Assembly (NCBI GenBank): GCA_934675115.1
Contig: CAKUPH010000012.1
Coordinates: 1 to 38,125 of the forward strand
Direction of reading: 5' to 3'
Length of the DNA stretch: 38,125 bases
DNA from: an uncultured Oscillospiraceae bacterium
GTDB lineage: Bacteria; Bacillota; Clostridia; Oscillospirales; Oscillospiraceae
Shown here: in pieces, positions 8,537 through 15,604 of the stretch
Numbering within the stretch: position 1 is the stretch's first letter
Layout of the letters: every line of letters starts with the position of its first letter
Program-made: the position numbers and the translations under genes
The notes under the pieces: generated by a model
Database searches by the model: none
What the model was told of the DNA's origin: nothing
Seen by the model: only the letters and a program-made list of their open reading frames with translations

Positions 8537-8897
8537 CCTGGGGAGGCAGCAGAGTCACGAGCATCTTGCACACGGTGGTGCCGGTGTTGGTGACGGACTT
8601 CGGGCAGCCGCCGCAGCAGTGGAAAGAATCGCCCGCGTGCAGAACGGTCTCGCCGTCCTCGGTCTTCAGGGTCATCTCGCCCTCGAGAATGTAGTAAATG
8701 GACTCCAGAGGATTGGCGCCGTAGTCGCAGCCACCGCCGGGGATGAAGTAGGTGATGCCCTGAATCATCTTGCCGCCGTCAACGTCAGCGGGGTCGTGCA
8801 GACGGGTGGGGACACACTCGTTGTGGCCGGGAGCGGTATAGGTGTAGATGGTGGAGCCTTCCACACCCTTCGCGCGCTGGATCTTGTACTGAGCCAT
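8532..8897 (-). CDS. Small cupin-fold protein with Cys-rich second motif
   Basis: A 121-residue single-domain cupin, cytoplasmic. The beta-barrel pattern is clear: FIPGGGCDYG, then SIYYILEGEMTLK (first motif region), GETVLHAGDSFH and the second motif. The usual His-x-His of motif 1 is missing, and the His normally found in motif 2 is replaced within HCCGGCPKS, so any metal would be held differently, perhaps by Cys. The start chosen at 8897 has AAGGAAG 7-14 bp upstream; a longer in-frame reading runs back through the promoter and is unlikely. Codon use is of the highly expressed type (GCT, GGT, CGT), as in the SDR gene downstream. Joint action with the SDR on one metabolite is plausible but unproven. 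Confidence 0.85.
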   Translation of the reverse strand: MAQYKIQRAKGVEGSTIYTYTAPGHNECVPTRLHDPADVDGGKMIQGITYFIPGGGCDYGANPLESIYYILEGEMTLKTEDGETVLHAGDSFHCCGGCPKSVTNTGTTVCKMLVTLLPPQA

Positions 8898-8973
8898 AAT
8901 AAAACTTCCTTTCAAAGAAATTTTTTGGTGCATCAGCGCCGCAAACAAAGTTTGCTGGCTAACTTCTATACTT

Positions 8974-9001
8974 AGTTTAGCAGATTGCTGACAAATGTCA
9001 A
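8974..9001 (-). promoter_or_regulatory. Promoter of the cupin-SDR unit
   Basis: On the minus strand TTGACA (8996-9001) and TAAACT (8974-8979) have a 16-bp spacer. An inverted repeat GCAAAC-AAA-GTTTGC (8941-8955) lies just downstream of the expected start point and could be an operator or a 5' stabilising hairpin. Confidence 0.65.
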
Positions 9002-9099
9002 GTGTCATCCCGCGCCGCACCCCATTCCGCACTCCACAAAGTTTGGCCCCGGAATTTGTGACATTTGCCAAAGCGACCGGAATTGCAAGCCTTTCTTTG

Positions 9100-9136
9100 T
9101 AAAAGAAAACCCGGAAAGTGAAACTTTCCGGGTTTT
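9100..9136 (-). terminator. Terminator of cinA
   Basis: A 14-bp perfect stem (AAAACCCGGAAAGT, 9106-9119, with 9123-9136) runs on the minus strand into TTTTCTTTT, 10 bp after the cinA stop codon. Confidence 0.9.
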
Positions 9137-9146
9137 CTCCGTTTTC

Positions 9147-10418
9147 TCACGGCTTTGCTGCTTCCACGGGCAGCCCGGCCAGATACCGCCGCACCATGTC
9201 GAAGCAGTGGCTGGCGGCCAGCGTCCGCGCCCGGTCCCGGCGGTCCCCCGGCCCGGCCAGATTCAGCTTCCGCACCCAGCAGCCCTCCGGCCCGGCGAGG
9301 GCCACGTACACAAGGCCCACGGGGTTGCCCCGCTCGTCGCTGTCCGGCCCGGCCACGCCGGTGGCGGACACAGCCAGATCGCAGCCCAGCACCCGCCGGG
9401 CGCCCCGGGCCATGGCTTCCGCCACATCGGCGCACACCGCGCCCTGCTCGTCCAGCAGCGCCTGCGGCACGCCCAGCACGTCCCGCTTGACGTCATTTAC
9501 ATAACTCACCACGCCGCCGCAGAACACGGCGGACGCGCCGGGAAGGTCGGTCATCCGCTTGGCGATAAGCCCGCCGGTGCAGCTCTCCGCCGTGCCGAGG
9601 GTCAGTCCCTTCTCCTTCAGCTGTCCCAACACCACCTGCTCAAGGCTGGTGACGTCCGCGCCGTACACAAGGCTGCCCAGCAGGGTCCGAACCTCCGTCT
9701 CCACCGGGGCGATGAGGGCGGCGGCCTCGTCCTTCGTCGCCGCCTTGGCCGTGATGCGCAGCTCCACCTCCCCCTCCTTGGCGTAGGGGGCGAGGGTGGG
9801 GTTGGTCAGCGCGTTCATCCGGTCCCGGAGCAGCGTCTCCACCTCGGACTCGCCCGAGCCGAACACCCGCAGGGTGCGGGAGCGAATAACTCCCTCGCTG
9901 AGCCGGGCCAGCCACGGCGCGGCCTTCTCCCTGAACATGGGGACGCACTCCCGGGGCGGGCCGGGGAGCATGATCACGTAGTTGTCCCCGCTTTGAAAGG
10001 CGCAGCCCGGGGCGGTGCCCCAGTTGTTTTCCAGAATGGTGCAGCCCTCCGGCAGGTACGCCTGCTGGAGATTGTTGTCCATCATGGCCCGGCCGGAGCG
10101 GGCGAAATAGGCCCGGATGGCGTCGGCGCATTCCGGGTGGAACACCAGCTTTTTGCCGAAGGCCTCCGCCAGCACCTGCTTGGTCAGGTCATCGCAGGTG
10201 GGGCCGAGGCCGCCGGTGGTGATGAGGATGTCCGCCCGGCTCTTCGCCAGCTCCACCGCCGCCTTCAGCCGTCCGGGGTTGTCCCCCACCACCGAGTGGT
10301 AGTGGACGTTGATGCCCATGGCTGCCAGCAGGCGGCTGAGGTCACGGGCGTCGGAGTTCAGGATGTTGCCCAGCAGCAGCTCGGTGCCCACTGCCAGCAG
10401 CTCCGCGGTGCGGGCCAT
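9147..10418 (-). CDS. cinA: CinA: nucleotide-binding / nicotinamide mononucleotide deamidase protein
   Basis: A 423-residue two-domain CinA of normal length. The N-terminal MoaB/CinA domain (about 1-170) has AELLAVGTELLLGN and TTGGLGPTCDDLTK; a linker domain follows. The C-terminal PncC-like deamidase domain (about 265-415) has TAESCTGGLIAKRMTDLPG and VSATGVAGPDSD, the sites associated with NMN deamidation. The family recycles NMN and related pyridine nucleotides and is named from competence loci. The start is the ATG 2 bp after the stop of the small acidic protein at 10421, so the two are probably translationally coupled. A continuous reading back to 10628 crosses that gene and was rejected as the start. 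Confidence 0.95.
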   Translation of the reverse strand: MARTAELLAVGTELLLGNILNSDARDLSRLLAAMGINVHYHSVVGDNPGRLKAAVELAKSRADILITTGGLGPTCDDLTKQVLAEAFGKKLVFHPECADAIRAYFARSGRAMMDNNLQQAYLPEGCTILENNWGTAPGCAFQSGDNYVIMLPGPPRECVPMFREKAAPWLARLSEGVIRSRTLRVFGSGESEVETLLRDRMNALTNPTLAPYAKEGEVELRITAKAATKDEAAALIAPVETEVRTLLGSLVYGADVTSLEQVVLGQLKEKGLTLGTAESCTGGLIAKRMTDLPGASAVFCGGVVSYVNDVKRDVLGVPQALLDEQGAVCADVAEAMARGARRVLGCDLAVSATGVAGPDSDERGNPVGLVYVALAGPEGCWVRKLNLAGPGDRRDRARTLAASHCFDMVRRYLAGLPVEAAKP

Positions 10419-10420
10419 GG

Positions 10421-10642
10421 TCAGTCCTCCTCCAGCCAGCGGAAGGTGTCGTATCCGGCAAAGGCGTACTCGATGTCCTCCCGGGCCTCCTCCTCGGTGT
10501 CGGCGGGGATGAGGTCGAGGTCGTCGCCGTTTTCCGCCACGCCCACAAAGCCGATCTCCGTGCCCTCGATGGAGATGCGGATCTCCTCGCCCCAGGGCTC
10601 GTCGCCCTCCTGAAAGACGGCGATCCATTTCTTATTCATCAT
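10421..10642 (-). CDS. Small acidic protein of unknown function, upstream of cinA
   Basis: A 73-residue, strongly acidic protein (many Asp/Glu, starting MMNKKWIAVFQEGDEPWGEE) with no membrane segment or recognised motif. The beta-like N-terminal half (IRISIEGTEIGFVGVAENG) and the helical EEEAREDIEYAF suggest a small alpha/beta fold. AGGAGG at 10654-10659 lies 11 bp before the first of two adjacent ATGs. It is the first gene of a two-gene unit with cinA. I do not recognise the family; its size, charge and coupling argue that it is real. Confidence 0.8.
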   Translation of the reverse strand: MMNKKWIAVFQEGDEPWGEEIRISIEGTEIGFVGVAENGDDLDLIPADTEEEAREDIEYAFAGYDTFRWLEED

Positions 10643-10694
10643 AATATGATAAGCCTCCTTACATATAAAAGCATATCTGCTTTATCGCGCACCT

Positions 10695-10723
10695 ATGGTA
10701 TCGCCAACGTCCCCGGTTGTCAA
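10695..10723 (-). promoter_or_regulatory. Promoter of the acidic protein-cinA unit
   Basis: On the minus strand TTGACA (10718-10723) and TACCAT (10695-10700) are 17 bp apart. The -35 box sits in an 11-bp palindrome GGTTGTCAACC (10715-10725). Confidence 0.6.
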
Positions 10724-10774
10724 CCAGTGCAAGGATATTTCTCCCGGAGCCCTTTCGTTTGTTGAAAAAATGGC

Positions 10775-10803
10775 TTGCAATTCCCCGTTTTCCGCTATAT
10801 AAT
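10775..10803 (+). promoter_or_regulatory. Promoter of the aromatic amino acid operon
   Basis: TTGCAA (10775-10780) and TATAAT (10798-10803) are separated by 17 bp. Transcription should begin near 10810, about 24 nt before the leader peptide start. Confidence 0.85.
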
Positions 10804-10833
10804 GTCACCATCTTAATAATGAGGTTCCGTTTT

Positions 10834-10938
10834 ATGACTTCTTTCAACGCCCACAGCTTCATGTTTGCCTTCAGCTGGACTCGATTTACCGTGTCCGGCT
10901 ATTTTGGCATGGAGAGAAACGCGGAGCGTGGAGAGTGA
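10834..10938 (+). CDS. Phe-rich leader peptide of the aromatic operon attenuator
   Basis: A 34-codon open frame begins 24 nt after the predicted transcription start, with GAGG at 10821-10824 as ribosome site, and ends in TGA at 10936-10938. It has Phe at codons 4, 9, 11, 13, 18 and 24, Trp at 15 and Tyr at 23; the stretch SFMFAFSWTRF is the core. This is far more Phe than a random 34-residue peptide would carry, and it sits directly before a terminator and a Phe biosynthesis operon. By analogy with pheA and pheST leaders of Proteobacteria, ribosome stalling at Phe codons would report charged tRNA-Phe. The peptide itself probably has no other job. A longer in-frame reading exists from 10717, but it begins upstream of the promoter. 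Confidence 0.85.
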   Translation: MTSFNAHSFMFAFSWTRFTVSGYFGMERNAERGE

Positions 10939-11023
10939 GCCTGCCCCCCTTTGGGGCGCCCTGAACGGTTTATTTTAGGAAGCTCATGGTTCGCGTTTTT
11001 GCGTACCATGGGCTTTTTCTTTT
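10927..11023 (+). promoter_or_regulatory. Phenylalanine transcription attenuator: mutually exclusive antiterminator and terminator
   Basis: Terminator: 10981-10994 pairs with 11001-11014 (outer arms AGCTCATGGT/ACCATGGGCT with one G-T pair; one internal mismatch), loop GTTTTT, then TTTTTCTTTT. Alternative fold: 10927-10940 (CGTGGAGAGTGAGC, the last leader codons and the stop) pairs with 10982-10995 (GCTCATGGTTCGCG) at 12 of 14 positions, counting three G-T pairs, with the GCCCC/GGGGC hairpin (10943-10957) inside its loop. The two folds share the terminator 5' arm. A ribosome at the stop codon would cover 10927-10940 and allow termination. A ribosome stalled at a Phe codon (last at 10903-10905) would leave that segment free and allow read-through. 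Confidence 0.75.
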
Positions 11024-11043
11024 GAAAAGGAGTTTGAATTATT

Positions 11044-12063
11044 ATGGTCATTATTATGAAGCCCGGCACGAAGCAGGAGCGCATCCAGGCCCTCGTGGGC
11101 CAGCTGGAGCACGATCACGGCGTCAAGGTGGGCATCACCAACGGCGTCGGCTGCTCCATCCTCGGCCTTGTGGGCGACACCACTCATATCGACATCGACA
11201 AGCTGTCCATGAACGACGACGTGGAGCGGGTCATGCGGGTGCAGGAGCCGTACAAGAAAGCCAACCGCAAGTTCCACCCGGAGGACACCATCGTGGACGT
11301 GTGCGGCGTACCCGTGGGCAACGGCCGCTTCACCGTCATCGCCGGCCCCTGCTCCGTGGAGAGCGAGGCGCAGATCGTGGAGGTGGCGCAGGACGTGAAG
11401 GCCTCCGGCGCGGCTCTCATGCGGGGCGGCGCGTTCAAGCCCCGCACCTCCCCCTACTCCTTCCAGGGCATGGGCACCGACGGCCTTGAGCTGCTGCTCC
11501 GCGCGAAGGAAGCCGCCGGCCTGCCCATCGTCACCGAGCTGATGAGCCCGAAGTACTGCGAACTGTTTGAGGAAAAGGTGGATCTGGTGCAGATCGGCGC
11601 CCGGAACATGCAGAACTTCGACCTGCTCAAGGAGGTGGGTAAGATGAGCAAGCCCATCCTGCTCAAGCGGGGCCTTGCCAACACCTATGAGGAGTGGATC
11701 ATGTCCGCCGAGTACATCATGTCCGCCGGAAATGAGAACGTCATCCTCTGTGAACGCGGCGTGCGCACCTTCGAGAGCTACACCCGCAACACGCTGGACC
11801 TGTCCGCCATCCCCGCCATCCGCCGGATGAGCCACCTGCCCATCATCGTGGACCCCTCCCACGCCGCGGGCATGTACTGGATGGTGGAGCCCCTCGCCAT
11901 GGCCGCCGTGGCCGCGGGGGCCGACGGCCTGATGGTGGAGGTCCACAACGATCCTCCCCACGCCAAGTGCGACGGCCAGCAGTCCCTGACCCCCGCCAAG
12001 TTCCAGCAGCTCATGGACAAGGTCCGTCCGCTGGTGTCCCTGATGGGCAAGGAAATGGTGTAA
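11044..12063 (+). CDS. aroF: 3-deoxy-7-phosphoheptulonate (DAHP) synthase, AroF type I-beta
   Basis: A 339-residue enzyme condensing phosphoenolpyruvate and erythrose 4-phosphate, the first step to chorismate. The start MVIIMKPG has AGGAG 11 bp upstream and matches the usual N-terminus of this class; a second ATG 12 nt later is too far from it. Residues 1-75 form the ferredoxin-like regulatory domain seen in Thermotoga-type enzymes, a site of feedback by Tyr or Phe. The catalytic barrel has GPCSVES, GGAFKPRTSPYSFQG, QIGARNMQNF, LLKRG, CERGVRTFE and VDPSHAAG. It is the first structural gene after the attenuator. Which amino acid inhibits the enzyme cannot be read directly; Phe fits the context. 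Confidence 0.96.
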   Translation: MVIIMKPGTKQERIQALVGQLEHDHGVKVGITNGVGCSILGLVGDTTHIDIDKLSMNDDVERVMRVQEPYKKANRKFHPEDTIVDVCGVPVGNGRFTVIAGPCSVESEAQIVEVAQDVKASGAALMRGGAFKPRTSPYSFQGMGTDGLELLLRAKEAAGLPIVTELMSPKYCELFEEKVDLVQIGARNMQNFDLLKEVGKMSKPILLKRGLANTYEEWIMSAEYIMSAGNENVILCERGVRTFESYTRNTLDLSAIPAIRRMSHLPIIVDPSHAAGMYWMVEPLAMAAVAAGADGLMVEVHNDPPHAKCDGQQSLTPAKFQQLMDKVRPLVSLMGKEMV

Positions 12064-12133
12064 GGGTATCCCCCTTTTCACTCACAGCGCCCCATGATTT
12101 CCGCCGGTTTTCGCCGGACGAGGAGGCTTTTTC

Positions 12134-13216
12134 ATGAAAACACTGACCGTGGCCCTTCCGGGCCGCGAATACGACATTCTCATCGAGCGCGGCCTGCTGG
12201 ACCGGGCGGGCGGGCACATCCGCGCCGTCTGCCCCCGGGCGGAGCGGATCTTCGTGGTGACGGACACCAACGTGGGCCCGCTGTACCGGGACCGGCTGGA
12301 GCGCAGCCTTGCCGCCGCAGGCTTCCAGACCGCCGTCTGCGTCATCCCGGCGGGGGAAAAGAGCAAGTCCCCCGCCCAGCTGGCGGAGCTGTGGGAGCGC
12401 ATGATGGCCTTCGGCCTCACCCGCACCGACGCGGTGGCCGCCCTCGGCGGCGGCGTGATGGGGGACTTGGCGGGCTTTGCCGCCGCCACCGTCCTCCGGG
12501 GGGTGGACTTCGTCCAGATCCCCACCACTCTGCTGGCACAGGTGGACTCCTCCGTGGGCGGCAAGGTGGCCGTGGACCTGAAGGCGGGGAAAAACCTCGC
12601 CGGGGCCTTCTACCAGCCCAAGCTGGTGCTCATGGACCCCGCCGTGCTGGACACCCTGCCCGACGCCACCTTTGCCGACGGCATGGCGGAGGTCATCAAG
12701 TACGGCTGCATCCGGGACCGGGCCTTTTTCGACTTCCTCGCCGCCCGCCCCTCCCGGCAGGCGGTCATGGCAGGCATTGAACACGTTCTGTATACCTGCT
12801 GCGATATTAAACGGGACGTAGTGGTTCAGGATGAGCACGACACCGGCCTTCGGATGATCCTGAACTTCGGCCACACCGTGGGCCACGCCTTCGAGCTTGC
12901 AGGCAATTATGAGACGTGGACCCACGGGCAGGCGGTGGCCGCGGGCATGGTGTGCGCCGCGCGGCTGGGCTGCGGTCTGGGCGTGAGCCACGAAGACGAC
13001 GGCATTCAGGCCCTCATCGACCTGCTGACCGCCTTCGGCCTGCCCACCCATATCGACTGCGACTGGGAGACCGTGGTCCGGGCGGTGGGTCTGGACAAAA
13101 AGAGCGCCGGGTCGGACATCACCATGATCTTTCTGGAGAAAATGGGCCATGCCGTTCCGGTGAAGATGCCCAAAGAGGACGTGCTCCGGAACCTTGAGGC
13201 CGTGTTCGGCCGGTAA
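12134..13216 (+). CDS. aroB: 3-dehydroquinate synthase
   Basis: A 360-residue NAD- and metal-dependent enzyme converting DAHP to 3-dehydroquinate. The NAD-binding stretch ALGGGVMGDLAGFAAAT and the lyase signature QIPTTLLAQVDSSVGGKVAV are clear. The metal ligands are Glu186 (MAEVIKYG), His247 (NFGHTVGHAFE) and His264 (THGQAVAAGM). Length is normal. ATG follows GAGGAGG at 12120-12126. The gap of 70 bp from aroF has no evident terminator, so it is read from the same transcript. Confidence 0.97.
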   Translation: MKTLTVALPGREYDILIERGLLDRAGGHIRAVCPRAERIFVVTDTNVGPLYRDRLERSLAAAGFQTAVCVIPAGEKSKSPAQLAELWERMMAFGLTRTDAVAALGGGVMGDLAGFAAATVLRGVDFVQIPTTLLAQVDSSVGGKVAVDLKAGKNLAGAFYQPKLVLMDPAVLDTLPDATFADGMAEVIKYGCIRDRAFFDFLAARPSRQAVMAGIEHVLYTCCDIKRDVVVQDEHDTGLRMILNFGHTVGHAFELAGNYETWTHGQAVAAGMVCAARLGCGLGVSHEDDGIQALIDLLTAFGLPTHIDCDWETVVRAVGLDKKSAGSDITMIFLEKMGHAVPVKMPKEDVLRNLEAVFGR

Positions 13217-13237
13217 CGCAGGCTTTCAGCCATCTGC

Positions 13238-13255
13238 CCGCCGTCCGGACGGCGG
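13238..13255. repeat. 18-bp perfect palindrome between aroB and aroA
   Basis: CCGCCGTCC followed by GGACGGCGG is fully self-complementary. A related unit (GCCGTC/GACGGC followed by GGAA) occurs at 32782-32800, so this may be a dispersed REP-like element or an mRNA stabiliser inside the operon. It lacks a T run and should not terminate transcription. Confidence 0.6.
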
Positions 13256-13278
13256 AAATTCCCACGGGGAGGTATTCC

Positions 13279-14541
13279 ATGGATATTACCATCACACCAG
13301 CAAAGCTGGCCGGGGCCATCACCCCGCCCCCTTCCAAAAGTCAGGCCCACCGGCTCATCATCGCTGCGGCGCTGGCCGGGGGGACCAGCGTCATCACCAA
13401 CGTGGCCATGTCGCAGGACATCGCCGCCACCCTGTCCTGTATGCGGGCGCTGGGTGCGTCGGCGGAGCAGGACGGCTCCACGCTCACCGTCACCGGTCTG
13501 GGTGACAGGCGCACTCCCTTTACGCCCTGCATGTGCGGGGCGGTGCATCTGGATTGTTCTGAGAGCGGCTCCACCCTGCGCTTTCTCATCCCCGTAGCGC
13601 TGGCGGTAGTCGGCGGCGCGTTCTTCACCGGTCGGGGCCGCCTGCTGGCCCGGCCCCAGAAGCCCTACGCCGACCTCTTCGCGGAAAAGGGCATTTTCTT
13701 CGCCCATGAGGCGCAGGCCATCACCGCCGGGGGCGTGCTGGCCCCCGGGGAGTACCGCCTGCCCGGCGACGTGTCCTCCCAGTTCGTCACCGGCCTGCTG
13801 TACGCCCTGCCCCTGCTGGACGGGGACTCGGACATCGTCCTCACCACGCCGCTGGAATCGAAGGGCTATGTGGATATGACCCTGCTGGCCCTGCGGACCT
13901 TCGGCGTGACTGTTACGGAAACGGAGACGGGCTACCACGTCCCCGGGAACCAGCGCTATGCCGCCTGCGGCACGGCGGTGGAGAGCGACTACTCCCAGGC
14001 GGGCTTTTTCTACGCCGCCAAGGGGCTGGGCTGCCCGCTGGACATCCGGGGCCTTGCCCCGGACTCCGCGCAGGGCGACCGCTGTATCATCCCCTACTGC
14101 GCCGCGCTGGACGGGGACGGCCCGGTGGAGCTGGACGTGTCCCAGTGCCCCGATCTGGTGCCGCCGTTGGCGGCCCGGGCCGCCCTCCGGGCGGGGGGCG
14201 CCGTCACCCGGCTCACCAACGCCGCCCGGCTGCGCATTAAGGAGAGCGACCGGCTCTCCTCCGTCACCGCCGTCCTCAACGCCATGGGCGCCCACGTGGA
14301 GGAGCACCCGGACAGCCTGACCATTTACGGTGCGGACAGCCTGCGGGGCGGCTGTACCGTGGACTGCTGCAACGACCACCGCATCGCCATGATGGCCGCC
14401 GTGGCCGCCGTCCGGTGCGAAGCCCCTGTCACTCTCACCGGCGCGGAGTGCGTGAAAAAATCCTACCCCGACTTCTGGGAGGATTATGAGAAGCTGGGCG
14501 GACGCATCGTCCGCGCCGACGGGCAAAGGAGGACATTATGA
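13279..14541 (+). CDS. aroA: 5-enolpyruvylshikimate-3-phosphate synthase
   Basis: A 420-residue EPSP synthase joining shikimate 3-phosphate and phosphoenolpyruvate. Diagnostic stretches are PPPSKSQAHRLIIAAALA at the N-terminus, SESGSTLRFLIPVAL near residue 95, LRIKESDRL near 320 and DHRIAMMAAVAAV near 365. The substrate-binding motif SGSTLRFL has no Gly-rich LFLGNAGTAMR-type loop, so the protein is closer to the diverse class II-like Clostridial enzymes than to the E. coli type; this is inference from motif reading. GGGGAGG at 13266-13272 precedes the start. The gene overlaps aroC by 4 bp (ATGA). Confidence 0.95.
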   Translation: MDITITPAKLAGAITPPPSKSQAHRLIIAAALAGGTSVITNVAMSQDIAATLSCMRALGASAEQDGSTLTVTGLGDRRTPFTPCMCGAVHLDCSESGSTLRFLIPVALAVVGGAFFTGRGRLLARPQKPYADLFAEKGIFFAHEAQAITAGGVLAPGEYRLPGDVSSQFVTGLLYALPLLDGDSDIVLTTPLESKGYVDMTLLALRTFGVTVTETETGYHVPGNQRYAACGTAVESDYSQAGFFYAAKGLGCPLDIRGLAPDSAQGDRCIIPYCAALDGDGPVELDVSQCPDLVPPLAARAALRAGGAVTRLTNAARLRIKESDRLSSVTAVLNAMGAHVEEHPDSLTIYGADSLRGGCTVDCCNDHRIAMMAAVAAVRCEAPVTLTGAECVKKSYPDFWEDYEKLGGRIVRADGQRRTL

Positions 14542-15584
14542 AATACACCATTTTCGGCGAATCCCACGGCCCCGCCATCGGCGTCACCCTCACCGGCGTC
14601 CCCGCCGGACTGGAGCTGGACTGGGACTTCATCCGCAGTGAGATGGCCCGCCGCGCCCCGGGCAAAAACGCCCTGTCCACCGCCCGGAAGGAGACGGACG
14701 AGCCGAAGATCCTCTCCGGTGTGTTCGAGGGGAAAACCACCGGCTCCCCCCTGTGCGCCGTCATCGAGAATACCGACACCCGCAGCGGCGACTATGCCCG
14801 CACCAAGGATCTGGCCCGGCCGGGCCATGCCGACTATCCCGCCCACGTCCGCTACGGCGGCTTCAACGACTACCGGGGCGGCGGGCACTTCTCCGGCCGC
14901 CTCACCGCGCCGCTGGTGTTCGCCGGGGCGGTGGCCAAGCAGATCTTAGCCCAAAAGGGCATTTTTGTGGGTGCCCACATCAACTCCGTCTACGGCATCT
15001 CCGACCAGCCGCTGGAGGACTGGGACAGCCTGCGGGCCGTGGCCGCAAAGCCCTTCCCCGTGCTGGACGACGCCGCCGGGGAGGAGATGCAGGCCGCCAT
15101 TCTGGAGGCGAAAGAAGAGCAGGACTCCGTGGGCGGCTCCATCGAGTGCGCCGTGTTCGGCCTGCCCGCAGGGCTGGGCTCCCCGGACTTTGGGGAGAAC
15201 GCCGAAGGGATCTTCTCCCAGTACCTCTTCGCCGTCCCGGCGGTGAAGGCGGTGGGCTTCGGCGCGGGGGCAGCCTTCGCCCTCATGCGGGGCTCCGAGG
15301 CCAACGACCCCCTGTTCGTGGACGACGACGGCTCCGTCCGGGCGGAGCAGAACTGCGCCGGCGGCGTCAACGGCGGCATCACCAACGGCATGCCGCTGGT
15401 GTTCGAGGTCACCATGCGGCCCACGCCGTCCATCGCCCGGCGGCAGTTCACCGTGGATATGGCAAAGAATGAAAATGCCGAGCTGGAGCTTCAGGGCCGC
15501 CACGACCCCTGCGTCGTCCACCGGGCGGTGCCGGTCATCGAGGCGGCGGCGGCGCTGGCCGCCTGCCAGCTGCTGGGCATCTGA
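14538..15584 (+). CDS. aroC: Chorismate synthase
   Basis: A 348-residue FMN-dependent lyase forming chorismate from EPSP. It has FGESHGPAIGVTLTGVPAG at the N-terminus, ARPGHADYPAHVRYGG and DYRGGGHFSGRLTAP (about 95-130), and RHDPCVVHRAVPVIEA at the C-terminal end. The first motif reads FGESHG where many members have GESHG after T or W. It starts inside the aroA stop codon, with AAAGGAGG at 14525-14532, so translation is coupled. It completes the pathway to chorismate. Confidence 0.97.
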   Translation: MKYTIFGESHGPAIGVTLTGVPAGLELDWDFIRSEMARRAPGKNALSTARKETDEPKILSGVFEGKTTGSPLCAVIENTDTRSGDYARTKDLARPGHADYPAHVRYGGFNDYRGGGHFSGRLTAPLVFAGAVAKQILAQKGIFVGAHINSVYGISDQPLEDWDSLRAVAAKPFPVLDDAAGEEMQAAILEAKEEQDSVGGSIECAVFGLPAGLGSPDFGENAEGIFSQYLFAVPAVKAVGFGAGAAFALMRGSEANDPLFVDDDGSVRAEQNCAGGVNGGITNGMPLVFEVTMRPTPSIARRQFTVDMAKNENAELELQGRHDPCVVHRAVPVIEAAAALAACQLLGI

Positions 15585-15604
15585 CGGAAAAGGAGTGCTT
15601 TCAC

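Noticed and set aside
10715..10725. Palindromic -35 boxes as operators (also 28072-28082)
   Set aside because: TTGACAA is itself close to self-complementary, so 11-bp palindromes around -35 boxes arise easily; no other support.
10717..10938. A 73-codon protein ending with the Phe-rich leader
   Set aside because: Its start lies upstream of the promoter at 10775-10803; only the 34-codon part from 10834 would be in the transcript and has a ribosome site.
10810..11040. A T-box riboswitch before aroF
   Set aside because: No AGGGTGG-type T-box sequence or specifier-loop architecture was found; the leader peptide and two-state stems explain the region better.
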